Shown one piece after another: positions 1-6,468 of a stretch of DNA of 7,102 nt (position 1 is its first letter; each line of letters starts with the position of its first letter). Under the pieces are notes generated by a model. The model worked only from the letters and a program-made list of their open reading frames with translations, had not been told where the DNA came from and did no database searches. The DNA is from CAIKZY01 sp044345075 (GTDB taxonomy: Bacteria; Actinomycetota; Actinomycetes; S36-B12): the NCBI GenBank assembly GCA_044345075.1, contig JBIJBU010000100.1:1-7102 (forward strand), given 5' to 3'. A program made the position numbers and the translations under genes.

Positions 1-1
1 T

Positions 2-208
2 GCCATCGATGCCCACACGCGGGCGGGATGGCATGCTGCAGGGGTGAGTGAATCGGGCCGTCTCGCCGTGGGTGCCATGGCGCACCTAGCCATCTGGCCA
101 TCGATGCCAGGCGGTGAACTCCCGGAGCCTGGCGCCGCGGCAATGCGCACGATCATTGACGGGAAGGCCTGTTGGGATTCCGGCCAATTGGAAGATCTCG
201 CATGCTGA
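2..208 (+). CDS. Amidohydrolase-family protein, C-terminal end (partial, cut by window start)
   Basis: An open frame enters from the left edge and runs 68 codons to a TGA at 206-208. The visible tail reads like the end of a metal-dependent amidohydrolase of the YtcJ type often found upstream of lnt in actinobacteria. It has an AIDAHTRAGWHAAG segment (where relatives have a similar AHTRGGW stretch), then GRLAVGAMAHLAIW, matching the family's 'G.LAVGAPADLAVW' beta-sandwich strand, and finally MRTIIDGKACWDSGQL, matching the usual 'RTVVRGRTVFDAGEL' ending. The common Asp of 'ADLAVW' is His here. The barrel and its metal ligands lie outside the window, so substrate and activity cannot be judged. 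The stop overlaps the lnt start (ATGCTGA), which points to co-transcription and translational coupling. Family call is by recalled similarity; the frame itself is seen directly. Confidence 0.75.
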   Translation, partial: AIDAHTRAGWHAAGVSESGRLAVGAMAHLAIWPSMPGGELPEPGAAAMRTIIDGKACWDSGQLEDLAC

Positions 209-1716
209 GCCGCTGGTGGGCGCGTGCACTGACCGGCGCAGTCTCGGGTGCCTCGCTTGCTTCAGCATTTCCGCCCTTGGGCTGGTGGCCGATGGCGATA
301 GTTGCCGTCGCACTGCTGACCTACTCCTGTTGGCAGGCTCGCTGGTGGCAGGGGCTCGTTGCCGGCGGGTTATCGGGATTCGTGTTTTTCATGTTGCTCA
401 TGCCGTGGCTACGCGTCATTGGCACGGAGGCCTGGGTCGGACTGTCGCTGTACTGCGCAGCATGGATCGCGCTGGTGGGCATGGGAACCGCATTGGCCAC
501 GCGACGTCGGTGGTGGGTGGTTCTCGTGCCGTCGCTCTGGGTGCTTGAGGAGGCACTGCGCGATCGGATTCCCTGGGGCGGATTCCCGTGGGGGAGGCTG
601 GCGTACTCGCAGGCCGATGCGCCATTTGCCTGGATTAGTCGTCTGGGCGGGATGCCACTGCTGACCTTCTGGGTCGCGGCGCTCGGTACCTTGCTGCTGG
701 CTGTCATTCTTTATGCGCGTCTTGATCGACGTGCTTCCCGCACAGCGGCTGTTGGCTTCGTTCTGCTGCTGATCGTCGGACGCGTTCTTGCGGTGTATTC
801 ACCCGAGCCGCAGGGCACGGCGATCATCGCCGTGGTTCAGGGGGGAACTCCGCAGATGGGCATGGGCGCGATGGACGTGCGTCGGGAGGTACTCGACAAT
901 CACGTGAATCAGACAATGCGACTGGCTGAGGATGTTGCATCCGGAAAGGCGCAGCAGCCGCAATTGGTGATCTGGCCGGAGAATGCGAGTGACATTGATC
1001 CATTCGCCGATGCTGCTGCCGCCGCGGAGATCCAAAGAGCAGCCGACACAGTTAAGGCGCCCATCCTGGTGGGCGCCGTGGCTAATGTTCCGGGCCAGCC
1101 GCAGTCGCTCTGGAATCTCGGCATCGTGTGGAATCCGCAGACAGGACCTGCGGAACGCTATGCCAAGACGCACCTCGTTCCATTCGGTGAGTTCATTCCG
1201 ATGCGAGACCTCATTGGCACCTGGTTCGCGGATTTCCAGCGCATCTCCCGTGACTTCGTGCCGGGCACGAAGCCAGGCCTGATGGAGGCGGGTGGAATTC
1301 GCATCGGAGACATCATCTGCTTCGAAGTGGCCTATGACGATATTCCGAGAGACGTTCTGAACGCCGGAGCTCAGCTGCTCGTAGTTCAGACCAATAACGC
1401 GACTTATGGCGATACGTCACAGCCGGATCAGCAACTGCAGATCGAAAGATTGCGTGCGATCGAGTCATCAGGTTCGTTGGCGGTTGCGGCTACGACCGGT
1501 GTCTCAGCGCTCATCGACTCCAGCGGAACCCCTGTGCAACGCATCAATTCGGGGGATACCGGGTATCTGGTCGGTGAGGTAACCCTTCAGGGCTCGCGCA
1601 CGATCTCCACGATGATCGGCGCCTGGCCGGAAGTGCTGCTGAGCTTCCTGGGCGTGATCACGCTCACGTGGGCCGCCTTCGCGGGCCTGGGCCGGCGCCG
1701 TGAAGGCAGAACGTAG
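202..1716 (+). CDS. lnt: Apolipoprotein N-acyltransferase (Lnt)
   Basis: A 504-residue integral membrane enzyme that transfers an acyl chain from a phospholipid to the N-terminal cysteine of diacylated lipoproteins on the outer face of the cytoplasmic membrane. About the first 200 residues are a series of hydrophobic segments, with the Lnt-typical PWGGFPWGRLAYSQ motif starting at residue 124. A nitrilase-fold domain follows (about 207-450), then a C-terminal membrane segment (about 476-495) and a basic tail. The catalytic triad is intact: E260 in VIWPEN, K322 in YAKTHLVPFGEF and C373 in GDIICFEVAYDD. E. coli Lnt has 512 residues with E267/K335/C387. I chose ATG 202 because GGAAGA (190-195) sits 6 nt upstream and the ATG overlaps the preceding stop. 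An in-frame TTG at 172 would lie deep inside the upstream gene. The gene is followed by ppm1 in the same frame. Confidence 0.93.
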   Translation: MLSRWWARALTGAVSGASLASAFPPLGWWPMAIVAVALLTYSCWQARWWQGLVAGGLSGFVFFMLLMPWLRVIGTEAWVGLSLYCAAWIALVGMGTALATRRRWWVVLVPSLWVLEEALRDRIPWGGFPWGRLAYSQADAPFAWISRLGGMPLLTFWVAALGTLLLAVILYARLDRRASRTAAVGFVLLLIVGRVLAVYSPEPQGTAIIAVVQGGTPQMGMGAMDVRREVLDNHVNQTMRLAEDVASGKAQQPQLVIWPENASDIDPFADAAAAAEIQRAADTVKAPILVGAVANVPGQPQSLWNLGIVWNPQTGPAERYAKTHLVPFGEFIPMRDLIGTWFADFQRISRDFVPGTKPGLMEAGGIRIGDIICFEVAYDDIPRDVLNAGAQLLVVQTNNATYGDTSQPDQQLQIERLRAIESSGSLAVAATTGVSALIDSSGTPVQRINSGDTGYLVGEVTLQGSRTISTMIGAWPEVLLSFLGVITLTWAAFAGLGRRREGRT

Positions 1717-1725
1717 GCTAGGGAG

Positions 1726-2502
1726 GTGAGCGACACGACTTTTGCCGACCTGGGCCGCATCTTGGTGATCATCCCCACCTTCAATGAGCTTGAGTCATTG
1801 CCGGTCATCATCGGTCGTGTGCGTTCCTCTGTGCCCGAGGCTTTCATCCTGGTTGCTGATGACAATTCGCCTGACGGCACCGGCAAGCTGGCCGACGAGA
1901 TCGCAGCGGCCGATGACCACGTCAAGGTGATGCACCGACTTGGCAAGGAAGGCCTGGGTGCTGCATATCTCGCAGGCTTCGCCTGGGCGCTCGAGCATGG
2001 ATACGACGTCGTCGTCGAGATGGATGCTGATGGATCGCATCAGCCTGAGCAACTTCCGCGGCTGCTGGACCAACTGCGCACCGCTGATCTCGTCCTGGGC
2101 TCCCGCTGGGTAGCTGGGGGAGGCACGGTCAATTGGCCCAAGAGCCGCCAGTTCCTCTCCAAGGGAGGCAGTTTCTACACCCGCGTGATGCTCGGCGTCC
2201 CGCTCCGCGATGTCACCGGTGGCTACCGCGCATTCCGCGCTGGCACCCTGCGCAAGCTTGATCTGCACGAAGTTGCCTCGCAGGGCTACTGCTTCCAGGT
2301 GGATCTGGCCTGGCGCGCCGTGCAGCGCGGTCTAGTGGTCAAGGAAGTCCCGATCACGTTTGTCGAACGCGTGGCGGGCTCGAGCAAGATGAGCCAGAAG
2401 ATCGTGGTCGAGGCGCTGTGGCGCGTCACCGTGTGGGGTGTTGACGACAAGGTCACCCGCGTTCGTAAGCGCACTCAGAAGCGGCGCGCGAGCAGTCGCT
2501 GA
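1726..2502 (+). CDS. ppm1: Polyprenol monophosphomannose synthase (DPM1-like, GT2)
   Basis: A 258-residue GT2 glycosyltransferase that moves mannose from GDP-mannose to a polyprenyl phosphate at the inner membrane face. The product donates mannose for lipoglycans and protein O-mannosylation. GT-A fold motifs appear in order: IPTFNE (16-21), DDNSPDGTG (45-53, nucleotide binding), the metal-binding D100-A-D102 in MDADGSHQP, GSRWVAGG (125-132), SKGGSFYTR (145-153), TGGYRAF (164-170) and a GYCFQVDLAWR segment. The tail is basic and no membrane helix is visible, so it probably docks on the membrane or on Lnt. The GTG start at 1726 is the only plausible one: the TAG closing lnt is in this same frame 4 codons upstream, and the next starts would remove the first beta strand. 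GGGAG (1721-1725) abuts the GTG with no spacer, so initiation probably depends on ribosomes finishing lnt. In M. tuberculosis the two domains are one protein. Confidence 0.92.
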   Translation: MSDTTFADLGRILVIIPTFNELESLPVIIGRVRSSVPEAFILVADDNSPDGTGKLADEIAAADDHVKVMHRLGKEGLGAAYLAGFAWALEHGYDVVVEMDADGSHQPEQLPRLLDQLRTADLVLGSRWVAGGGTVNWPKSRQFLSKGGSFYTRVMLGVPLRDVTGGYRAFRAGTLRKLDLHEVASQGYCFQVDLAWRAVQRGLVVKEVPITFVERVAGSSKMSQKIVVEALWRVTVWGVDDKVTRVRKRTQKRRASSR

Positions 2503-2954
2503 TGTCACGTACGAAGTTCATCGCCCTCGGCTATCCCATTGTCGAGCTCATCGCCCTGTGGCTGGTCGCTCAATGGATCGGCTGGGGGAGCGCGATCATC
2601 CTGCTCCTCCTGGGCATTCCGGTCGGATTCATCATCATGGGCAAGGCGTCGCGCAAACGGCCGGTGTGGTTCCTCGCGGGCCTGCTCGTGGCGATTCCTG
2701 GTTTTGTCACCGATCTCATTGGTTTCGTACTCCTCTTGCCGCCTATCCAGCGTTCGCTCGAGCGACGCGGAAGAGCCTGGCTGGAGGCGAACGTCACTTT
2801 CCTGGATTTCTCCGGGGGAGCCGCGCAGATGCGCAGTCCTTATGACTCAGGCGATGTCGTTCCCGGAATGGTCATTCACGAGGACGACCCCAGACATGAC
2901 GACCCCAGACATGACGATGGCCCCCCTTACGGGAGGCCATCGATCACTAGCTGA
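2502..2954 (+). CDS. fxsA: FxsA family membrane protein
   Basis: A 150-residue small membrane protein of the FxsA family, named for E. coli FxsA, which when overproduced relieves exclusion of phage T7 by F plasmids. Its normal biochemical role is unknown. Three hydrophobic segments lie at about residues 6-26, 29-47 and 57-80. The conserved core is present: G-I-P-V-G near 38-42, then a GLLVAIPGFVTDLIGFVLLLPP block (60-81) followed by a basic amphipathic stretch. The hydrophilic tail from about residue 103 is poorly conserved in the family. Here it carries a duplicated DDPRH unit (128-137) and is rich in Asp and His. The ATG overlaps the ppm1 stop by one base (TGATG) and lacks a clear Shine-Dalgarno, so it is probably translated by reinitiation. 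It sits last in the + strand operon and converges on rbpA. Confidence 0.88.
   Translation: MSRTKFIALGYPIVELIALWLVAQWIGWGSAIILLLLGIPVGFIIMGKASRKRPVWFLAGLLVAIPGFVTDLIGFVLLLPPIQRSLERRGRAWLEANVTFLDFSGGAAQMRSPYDSGDVVPGMVIHEDDPRHDDPRHDDGPPYGRPSITS
2883..2917 (+). repeat. 15-bp tandem repeat inside fxsA (2.3 copies)
   Basis: GACGACCCCAGACAT occurs at 2883-2897 and is repeated exactly at 2898-2912, followed by a 5-base partial copy. The unit is a multiple of three, so it adds DDPRH blocks to the FxsA tail without shifting the frame. The exact identity of the copies suggests a recent slippage or duplication event. Confidence 0.9.
2916..2941. terminator. Candidate bidirectional terminator hairpin at the fxsA/rbpA convergence
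   Basis: GATGGCC (2916-2922) pairs perfectly with GGCCATC (2935-2941). After one mismatch, CCC (2924-2926) pairs with GGG (2931-2933) around a TTAC loop. The hairpin lies within the last codons of fxsA and just past the rbpA stop on the other strand, so it could end transcription in either direction. No T-run follows on either side, so it is not a textbook intrinsic terminator. Part of the inverted repeat may simply reflect coding sequence. Confidence 0.4.
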
Positions 2955-2957
2955 TAT

Positions 2958-3326
2958 CTATGCAGTACGTGCCAGTTGAGGTTCCTCGGAATGGAGCTCA
3001 GCTAGGCGCTCTGCCATCAGCTTCTCAAGATCAGCGATAGTTCGGCGCTCCATGAGCATGTCCCAGTGGCTGCGAACGTGCTTGGCGGGAGTCTCGTCAG
3101 GCTGGGCCATATTCGGCACGCTGTGGGCCGCGTGGGCCTGGCGGCCGCATCGGCAGGTCCAGTCCAGCGGGATGTCCTCAGCTTCGACAGAGAACGGTAC
3201 GAGGGTCGCGTGGCCCTTGTCGCACTCGTAACGAACGATGCAGCGCTCAGCGGGCTCGACGTTGTCATCGCGCTCGTAGCTCAGGGCTCCGAGACGGGTT
3301 CCTCGCATTGAGGTGTCCTGGATCAT
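2958..3326 (-). CDS. rbpA: RNA polymerase-binding protein RbpA
   Basis: A 122-residue actinobacterial transcription factor that binds RNA polymerase with group 1/2 sigma factors and stabilises the open promoter complex. The order is typical. An N-terminal tail leads into MRGTRLGALSYERD (7-20). A beta-barrel core follows with C35, H39, C58 and C60 (ECDKGH ... WTCRCG), spaced to hold zinc as proposed for Streptomyces RbpA; M. tuberculosis RbpA lacks these cysteines. The basic linker and sigma-interacting helices come last (HWDMLMERRTIADLEKLMAERL, residues 87-108). The ATG at 3324-3326 is backed by an excellent GGAAAGGAG five bases upstream. An internal ATG (M7, at 3308) lies at the start of conservation but lacks such a site. 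The stop is 3 nt from the convergent fxsA stop. A stress-type promoter candidate lies about 40 nt upstream. Confidence 0.94.
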   Translation of the reverse strand: MIQDTSMRGTRLGALSYERDDNVEPAERCIVRYECDKGHATLVPFSVEAEDIPLDWTCRCGRQAHAAHSVPNMAQPDETPAKHVRSHWDMLMERRTIADLEKLMAERLAELHSEEPQLARTA

Positions 3327-3367
3327 GGGAACTCCTTTCCTTGCATCGGGTGCTGCTTGTCATGTCT

Positions 3368-3395
3368 GACGAGCACGGCATACCCGCGCGTTCCC
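3368..3395 (-). promoter_or_regulatory. Candidate ECF-sigma (SigR/SigH-like) promoter of rbpA
   Basis: On the minus strand GGGAAC (3390-3395) is followed after 18 nt by CGTC (3368-3371). This fits the ECF -35 'GGAAC/T' and -10 'CGTC/GTT' pattern. The -10 lies 41 nt before the rbpA ATG, leaving a short leader that contains the strong Shine-Dalgarno. In Streptomyces coelicolor rbpA is known to be under SigR (thiol stress) control, which makes such a site expected. The -10 matches the SigR GTT at only two of three bases, so this is a candidate only. Confidence 0.35.
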
Positions 3396-3419
3396 CGGTG
3401 AAACCAGATCTGAACACCA

Positions 3420-3449
3420 TTTACATGCTCTTTACCTAGGCGGCCTCAA
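3420..3449 (-). promoter_or_regulatory. Weak candidate housekeeping promoter upstream of rbpA
   Basis: On the minus strand TTGAGG (3444-3449) and TGTAAA (3420-3425) are 18 nt apart, each matching four of six bases of the SigA-type consensus. It would give a leader of nearly 100 nt. No TANNNT -10 element with a good -35 was found elsewhere in this gap. Confidence 0.18.
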
Positions 3450-3465
3450 TGTGTGAGTCCCTCCG

Positions 3466-3479
3466 ATAACGTACATTAT
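3466..3479. promoter_or_regulatory. 14-nt imperfect palindrome, possible operator
   Basis: ATAACGTACATTAT is a palindrome with six of seven base pairs matching. It stands out as A/T-rich DNA in a G/C-rich neighbourhood, between the gcvP terminator and the rbpA promoter candidates. The size and symmetry suit binding by a dimeric regulator, but no family can be assigned and it may be chance. Confidence 0.3.
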
Positions 3480-3480
3480 G

Positions 3481-3526
3481 TCAAACCAAAGAAACGCGCC
3501 CCGTGAGGGGAAATCTCCCACGGAGC
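3481..3526 (-). terminator. Intrinsic terminator of gcvP
   Basis: Reading the minus strand, about 13 nt after the gcvP stop, GCTCCGTGGG (3517-3526) pairs with CCTCACGGGGC (3498-3508), allowing G-U pairs. The stem is about ten base pairs around a short loop. It is followed directly by the T-rich GCGTTTCTTTGGTTTGA. A strong stem followed by a T-rich tract is the normal intrinsic terminator form. Confidence 0.7.
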
Positions 3527-3538
3527 CCCTCTGATGGA

Positions 3539-6421
3539 TCAGGACGAGGCAAGCTCCTCCGGGCGCGGGCAGCTGCACACGAGGTTTCGATCGCCGTAGG
3601 CGCCGTCGATGCGTCGAACCGGCGGCCAGTACTTGTCCATGCGCAGTGACTCCAGCGGGAATGCGCCCAGACGTGCCGGGTAGGCATGGTCCCAGTCACC
3701 GATCAGGCAGTCAGCCGTGTGCGGGGCGTTGTGAAGGGGATTGTCCACCAGCGGCCACGTACCGGCTTCCACGGCGTTGATCTCCCCCTTGATGGCGATC
3801 ATCGCGTCGCAGAACCGATCGAGCTCGATGAGATCCTCGGACTCGGTGGGCTCGACCATCAAGGTGCCGGCCACCGGGAACGACATCGTCGGGGCATGGA
3901 ATCCGTAGTCGATGAGGCGCTTGGCGACGTCATCGACGGTGACTCCTGTCTGGGCAGTGATCCCCCGCAAATCGAGAATGCACTCGTGGGCGACCAGGCC
4001 GTTCTCGCCGGTGTAGAGAACCGGGTAGTGATCCCCCAGCCGCTTGGCGATGTAATTCGCCGACGCAATGGCTACCTGGGTCGCCTTCAGGAGCCCATCG
4101 GGGCCCATTAGCCGAATGTAGGCGTACGGAATCGGCAGGATGGCCGCGCTGCCCCACGGGGCTCCGCTGACCGGCCCGACACCTCCGTCGGCATCTCCCC
4201 TGCCGCTCGGACCGCATTCCGGACGCAGCGGATGAGAAGGCAGGTATGGAGCGAGGTGCGAGCGCACTCCGACAGGACCGACGCCCGGGCCGCCTCCTCC
4301 GTGCGGGATGCAGAACGTCTTGTGCAGATTCAGGTGGGAGACGTCAGCGCCGAACTTGCCGGGCTTGGCAAGGCCCACCAGGGCATTGAGGTTGGCGCCG
4401 TCGACGTACACCTGTCCCCCGGCGTCGTGCACCATGGCGCAGATGTCGGTGACAGCTGTCTCGAAAACACCGTGCGTTGACGGGTACGTGATCATCAACG
4501 CCGCGAGATTGGCTGCGTGCGCATCAATCTTCGCGCGCAAGTCGTCGACATCAACGTTGCCATTCTCATCGCAGGCCACGACGACAACCTTCATGCCCGC
4601 CATCACGGCGCTTGCCGCGTTCGTGCCATGCGCACTGCTCGGAATCAGGCAGATATCACGGTGGGTGTCGCCATTGGCTAGGTGATAGCCGCGGATGGCC
4701 AGCAAGCCCGCAAACTCACCCTGTGATCCGGCATTGGGCTGAACAGAGACAGCGTCGTATCCGGTGATCTCTGCAAGCATCCGCTCAAGATCCTGGATCA
4801 TCTCCACATAGCCGGCTGCTTGATCAATAGGTGCGAACGGATGCAGTGACGCGAACTCGGGCCACGTCACTGGTTCCATCTCGGTCGTGGCGTTGAGCTT
4901 CATTGTGCAAGAACCGAGCGGAATCATCGCGCGGTCAAGTGCGATATCGCGATCGGCAAGCTTGCGCAGGTAGCGCAGCATTGAGGTTTCATTGTGATGA
5001 GTCGTGAAGACCGGGTGCGACATGAACGGCGAGGTTCGACGCAGCGGCGAGGGAATACCGTCAGGCGAGACAGCAACGTCCGCGGTCGTAGGTGCCACTC
5101 CCCCCACTACCGAGGCGAAAGCTGTGAGCAATGCATCGATATGCGCATCCGTGGTGACCTCATCGGTTGTCACACTGATCGTGTCGGTGTCGACTGCACG
5201 GATGTTGATGCCCTGATTGAGAGCAGCCGCAACAAGGGCTGCGGCGTTGCCCTTGGAGGAGAGTCGAACCGTGTCGAAGAACACCCCGTCGCCTGCGGAG
5301 AGCCCGAGTGAGACTGCTCCTGCGGCAAGCAGGCGTGCGTAGCGGTTCACTCGCTGGGCGATCTCGATGAGGCCTGCAGGGCCGTGGTACGCGCCGTACA
5401 TCGAAGCAATGACTGCGAGAAGAACCTGAGCGGTGCAGATATTGCTCGTAGCCTTCTCACGACGGATGTGCTGCTCGCGAGTTTGCAATGCCAGGCGGTA
5501 AGCAGGATTTCCGTCAGCATCGACACTGACACCCACGAGTCGCCCTGGCATGCTGCGCTCCAGCCCTGCGCGCACCGACATGAAGCCAGCGTGCGGGCCG
5601 CCGAAGCCCATGGGAACACCAAAGCGCTGAGCAGAACCCACGACGACATCTGCGCCCCACTCCCCCGGCGGGGTGAGCAAGGTGAGACCGAGGAGATCAG
5701 CGGCGACAATCACGAGCGCCTTACGCGCATGAGCTGATTCGGCGACACCGCGCAGTTCGCGGATAGCTCCTGAGGTACCCGGGTAACTCAGCACGACGCC
5801 GCTGAAGTCTCCATCAGGCAGGGGCTGCGTGACATCGATGAGTTCAACAATTGCTCCGAGTGGCTCGGCACGGGTCTGCAGAACAGCGATGGTCTGCGGA
5901 TGCGTATCGGAGTCGACCAGCAGTCGCATGACGTTCTTGGGACCGCTGCGGAAGACAATGCCCATGGCCTCTGCAGCTGCCGTTGGCTCATCAAGAAGTG
6001 ACGAACCAGCAACTGGCAACCCGGTGAGATCCTCGATGAGCGTCTGGAAGTTCAAGAGAGCCTCAAGTCGCCCCTGGGAGATCTCTGGCTGATAAGGCGT
6101 GTATGCGGTGTACCAAGCGGGACTCTCGAGCACATTGCGCTTGATGACACCCGGAATGATCGTGTCGGTGTACCCGAGTCCGATCATCGAGGTGAGCACA
6201 CGGTTACGAGACGCGATGTCGCGCATCTCTGCGGTCACCTCAGGCTCGGTGCGCCCAGCAGGAATCTCGAGCGCCTCGCGCCAGTGGATCACGCCAGGAA
6301 CAACCGCGTCGGTCAGGTCATCGAGACTGCTGTACCCAATGGCGGCGAGCATGCGAGCAATTGCCTGCTCATCAGGACCGATGTGGCGGTCGACGAAGGG
6401 GCTGCTGGGTGTCGAAGGCAT
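3539..6421 (-). CDS. gcvP: Glycine dehydrogenase (decarboxylating), P-protein of the glycine cleavage system
   Basis: A 960-residue PLP enzyme (E. coli GcvP has 957) that decarboxylates glycine and passes the aminomethyl group to the lipoyl arm of GcvH in the cytoplasm. The single-chain form is complete. The N-terminal half begins with FVDRHIGP (9-16) and carries TPYQPEISQGRLEALLNFQT. The C-terminal half carries GSCTMKLNATTEM and the PLP site HLNLHKTFCIPHGGGGPG, with the Schiff-base lysine at K701. The typical NLVCSCP ending is present. A short Gly/Asp-rich stretch, SGRGDADGG (739-747), seems to extend a loop after the PLP site compared with relatives I recall. The ATG has GAGAGG (6428-6433) six bases upstream. 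A tandem glycine riboswitch precedes it and a terminator follows it, so it is probably its own glycine-induced unit. gcvT and gcvH are not in the window. Confidence 0.96.
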   Translation of the reverse strand: MPSTPSSPFVDRHIGPDEQAIARMLAAIGYSSLDDLTDAVVPGVIHWREALEIPAGRTEPEVTAEMRDIASRNRVLTSMIGLGYTDTIIPGVIKRNVLESPAWYTAYTPYQPEISQGRLEALLNFQTLIEDLTGLPVAGSSLLDEPTAAAEAMGIVFRSGPKNVMRLLVDSDTHPQTIAVLQTRAEPLGAIVELIDVTQPLPDGDFSGVVLSYPGTSGAIRELRGVAESAHARKALVIVAADLLGLTLLTPPGEWGADVVVGSAQRFGVPMGFGGPHAGFMSVRAGLERSMPGRLVGVSVDADGNPAYRLALQTREQHIRREKATSNICTAQVLLAVIASMYGAYHGPAGLIEIAQRVNRYARLLAAGAVSLGLSAGDGVFFDTVRLSSKGNAAALVAAALNQGINIRAVDTDTISVTTDEVTTDAHIDALLTAFASVVGGVAPTTADVAVSPDGIPSPLRRTSPFMSHPVFTTHHNETSMLRYLRKLADRDIALDRAMIPLGSCTMKLNATTEMEPVTWPEFASLHPFAPIDQAAGYVEMIQDLERMLAEITGYDAVSVQPNAGSQGEFAGLLAIRGYHLANGDTHRDICLIPSSAHGTNAASAVMAGMKVVVVACDENGNVDVDDLRAKIDAHAANLAALMITYPSTHGVFETAVTDICAMVHDAGGQVYVDGANLNALVGLAKPGKFGADVSHLNLHKTFCIPHGGGGPGVGPVGVRSHLAPYLPSHPLRPECGPSGRGDADGGVGPVSGAPWGSAAILPIPYAYIRLMGPDGLLKATQVAIASANYIAKRLGDHYPVLYTGENGLVAHECILDLRGITAQTGVTVDDVAKRLIDYGFHAPTMSFPVAGTLMVEPTESEDLIELDRFCDAMIAIKGEINAVEAGTWPLVDNPLHNAPHTADCLIGDWDHAYPARLGAFPLESLRMDKYWPPVRRIDGAYGDRNLVCSCPRPEELASS

Positions 6422-6427
6422 TGCTGA

Positions 6428-6468
6428 CCTCTCGGGCGCATCGGGTTAGCGGCCACGGCGTGGCCACT
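6428..6468 (-). promoter_or_regulatory. Riboswitch expression platform: GC-rich hairpin and gcvP ribosome binding site
   Basis: Between the second aptamer and gcvP, AGTGGCCAC (6460-6468) pairs with GTGGCCGCT (6448-6456) around a GCC loop. This gives nine pairs with one G-U that is a valid pair only in the minus-strand RNA. No U-run follows, so simple intrinsic termination is unlikely. The Shine-Dalgarno GAGAGG (6428-6433) lies 15 nt beyond. Its GAGAG is complementary to the conserved CUCUC of either aptamer, so translation control by sequestration is possible. That mechanism is inference. Confidence 0.5.

Noticed and set aside
2..108. GCCATCGATGCC occurring at 2-13 and again at 97-108, with a related GGCCATCGAT at 2935-2944
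   Set aside because: Both full copies lie in amidohydrolase coding sequence at unrelated positions of the protein, and the third is in the fxsA tail hairpin. No regular spacing or context, so probably chance.
172..201. TTG at 172 as the lnt start, giving a 514-residue protein
   Set aside because: It would overlap the upstream amidohydrolase by 37 bases and has no good Shine-Dalgarno, while ATG 202 has GGAAGA at proper spacing and a typical stop/start overlap.
3306..3308. Internal ATG (M7) as the rbpA start
   Set aside because: Conservation begins here, but the ATG at 3324-3326 has a near-perfect GGAAAGGAG at the correct distance, which M7 lacks.
5347..5709. Long open frames overlapping gcvP in other frames, on both strands (for example 3686-4111 and 5384-5737 on +)
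   Set aside because: They are shadows of the G/C-rich gcvP codons. Their translations have no recognisable motifs, and gcvP itself is intact from end to end.
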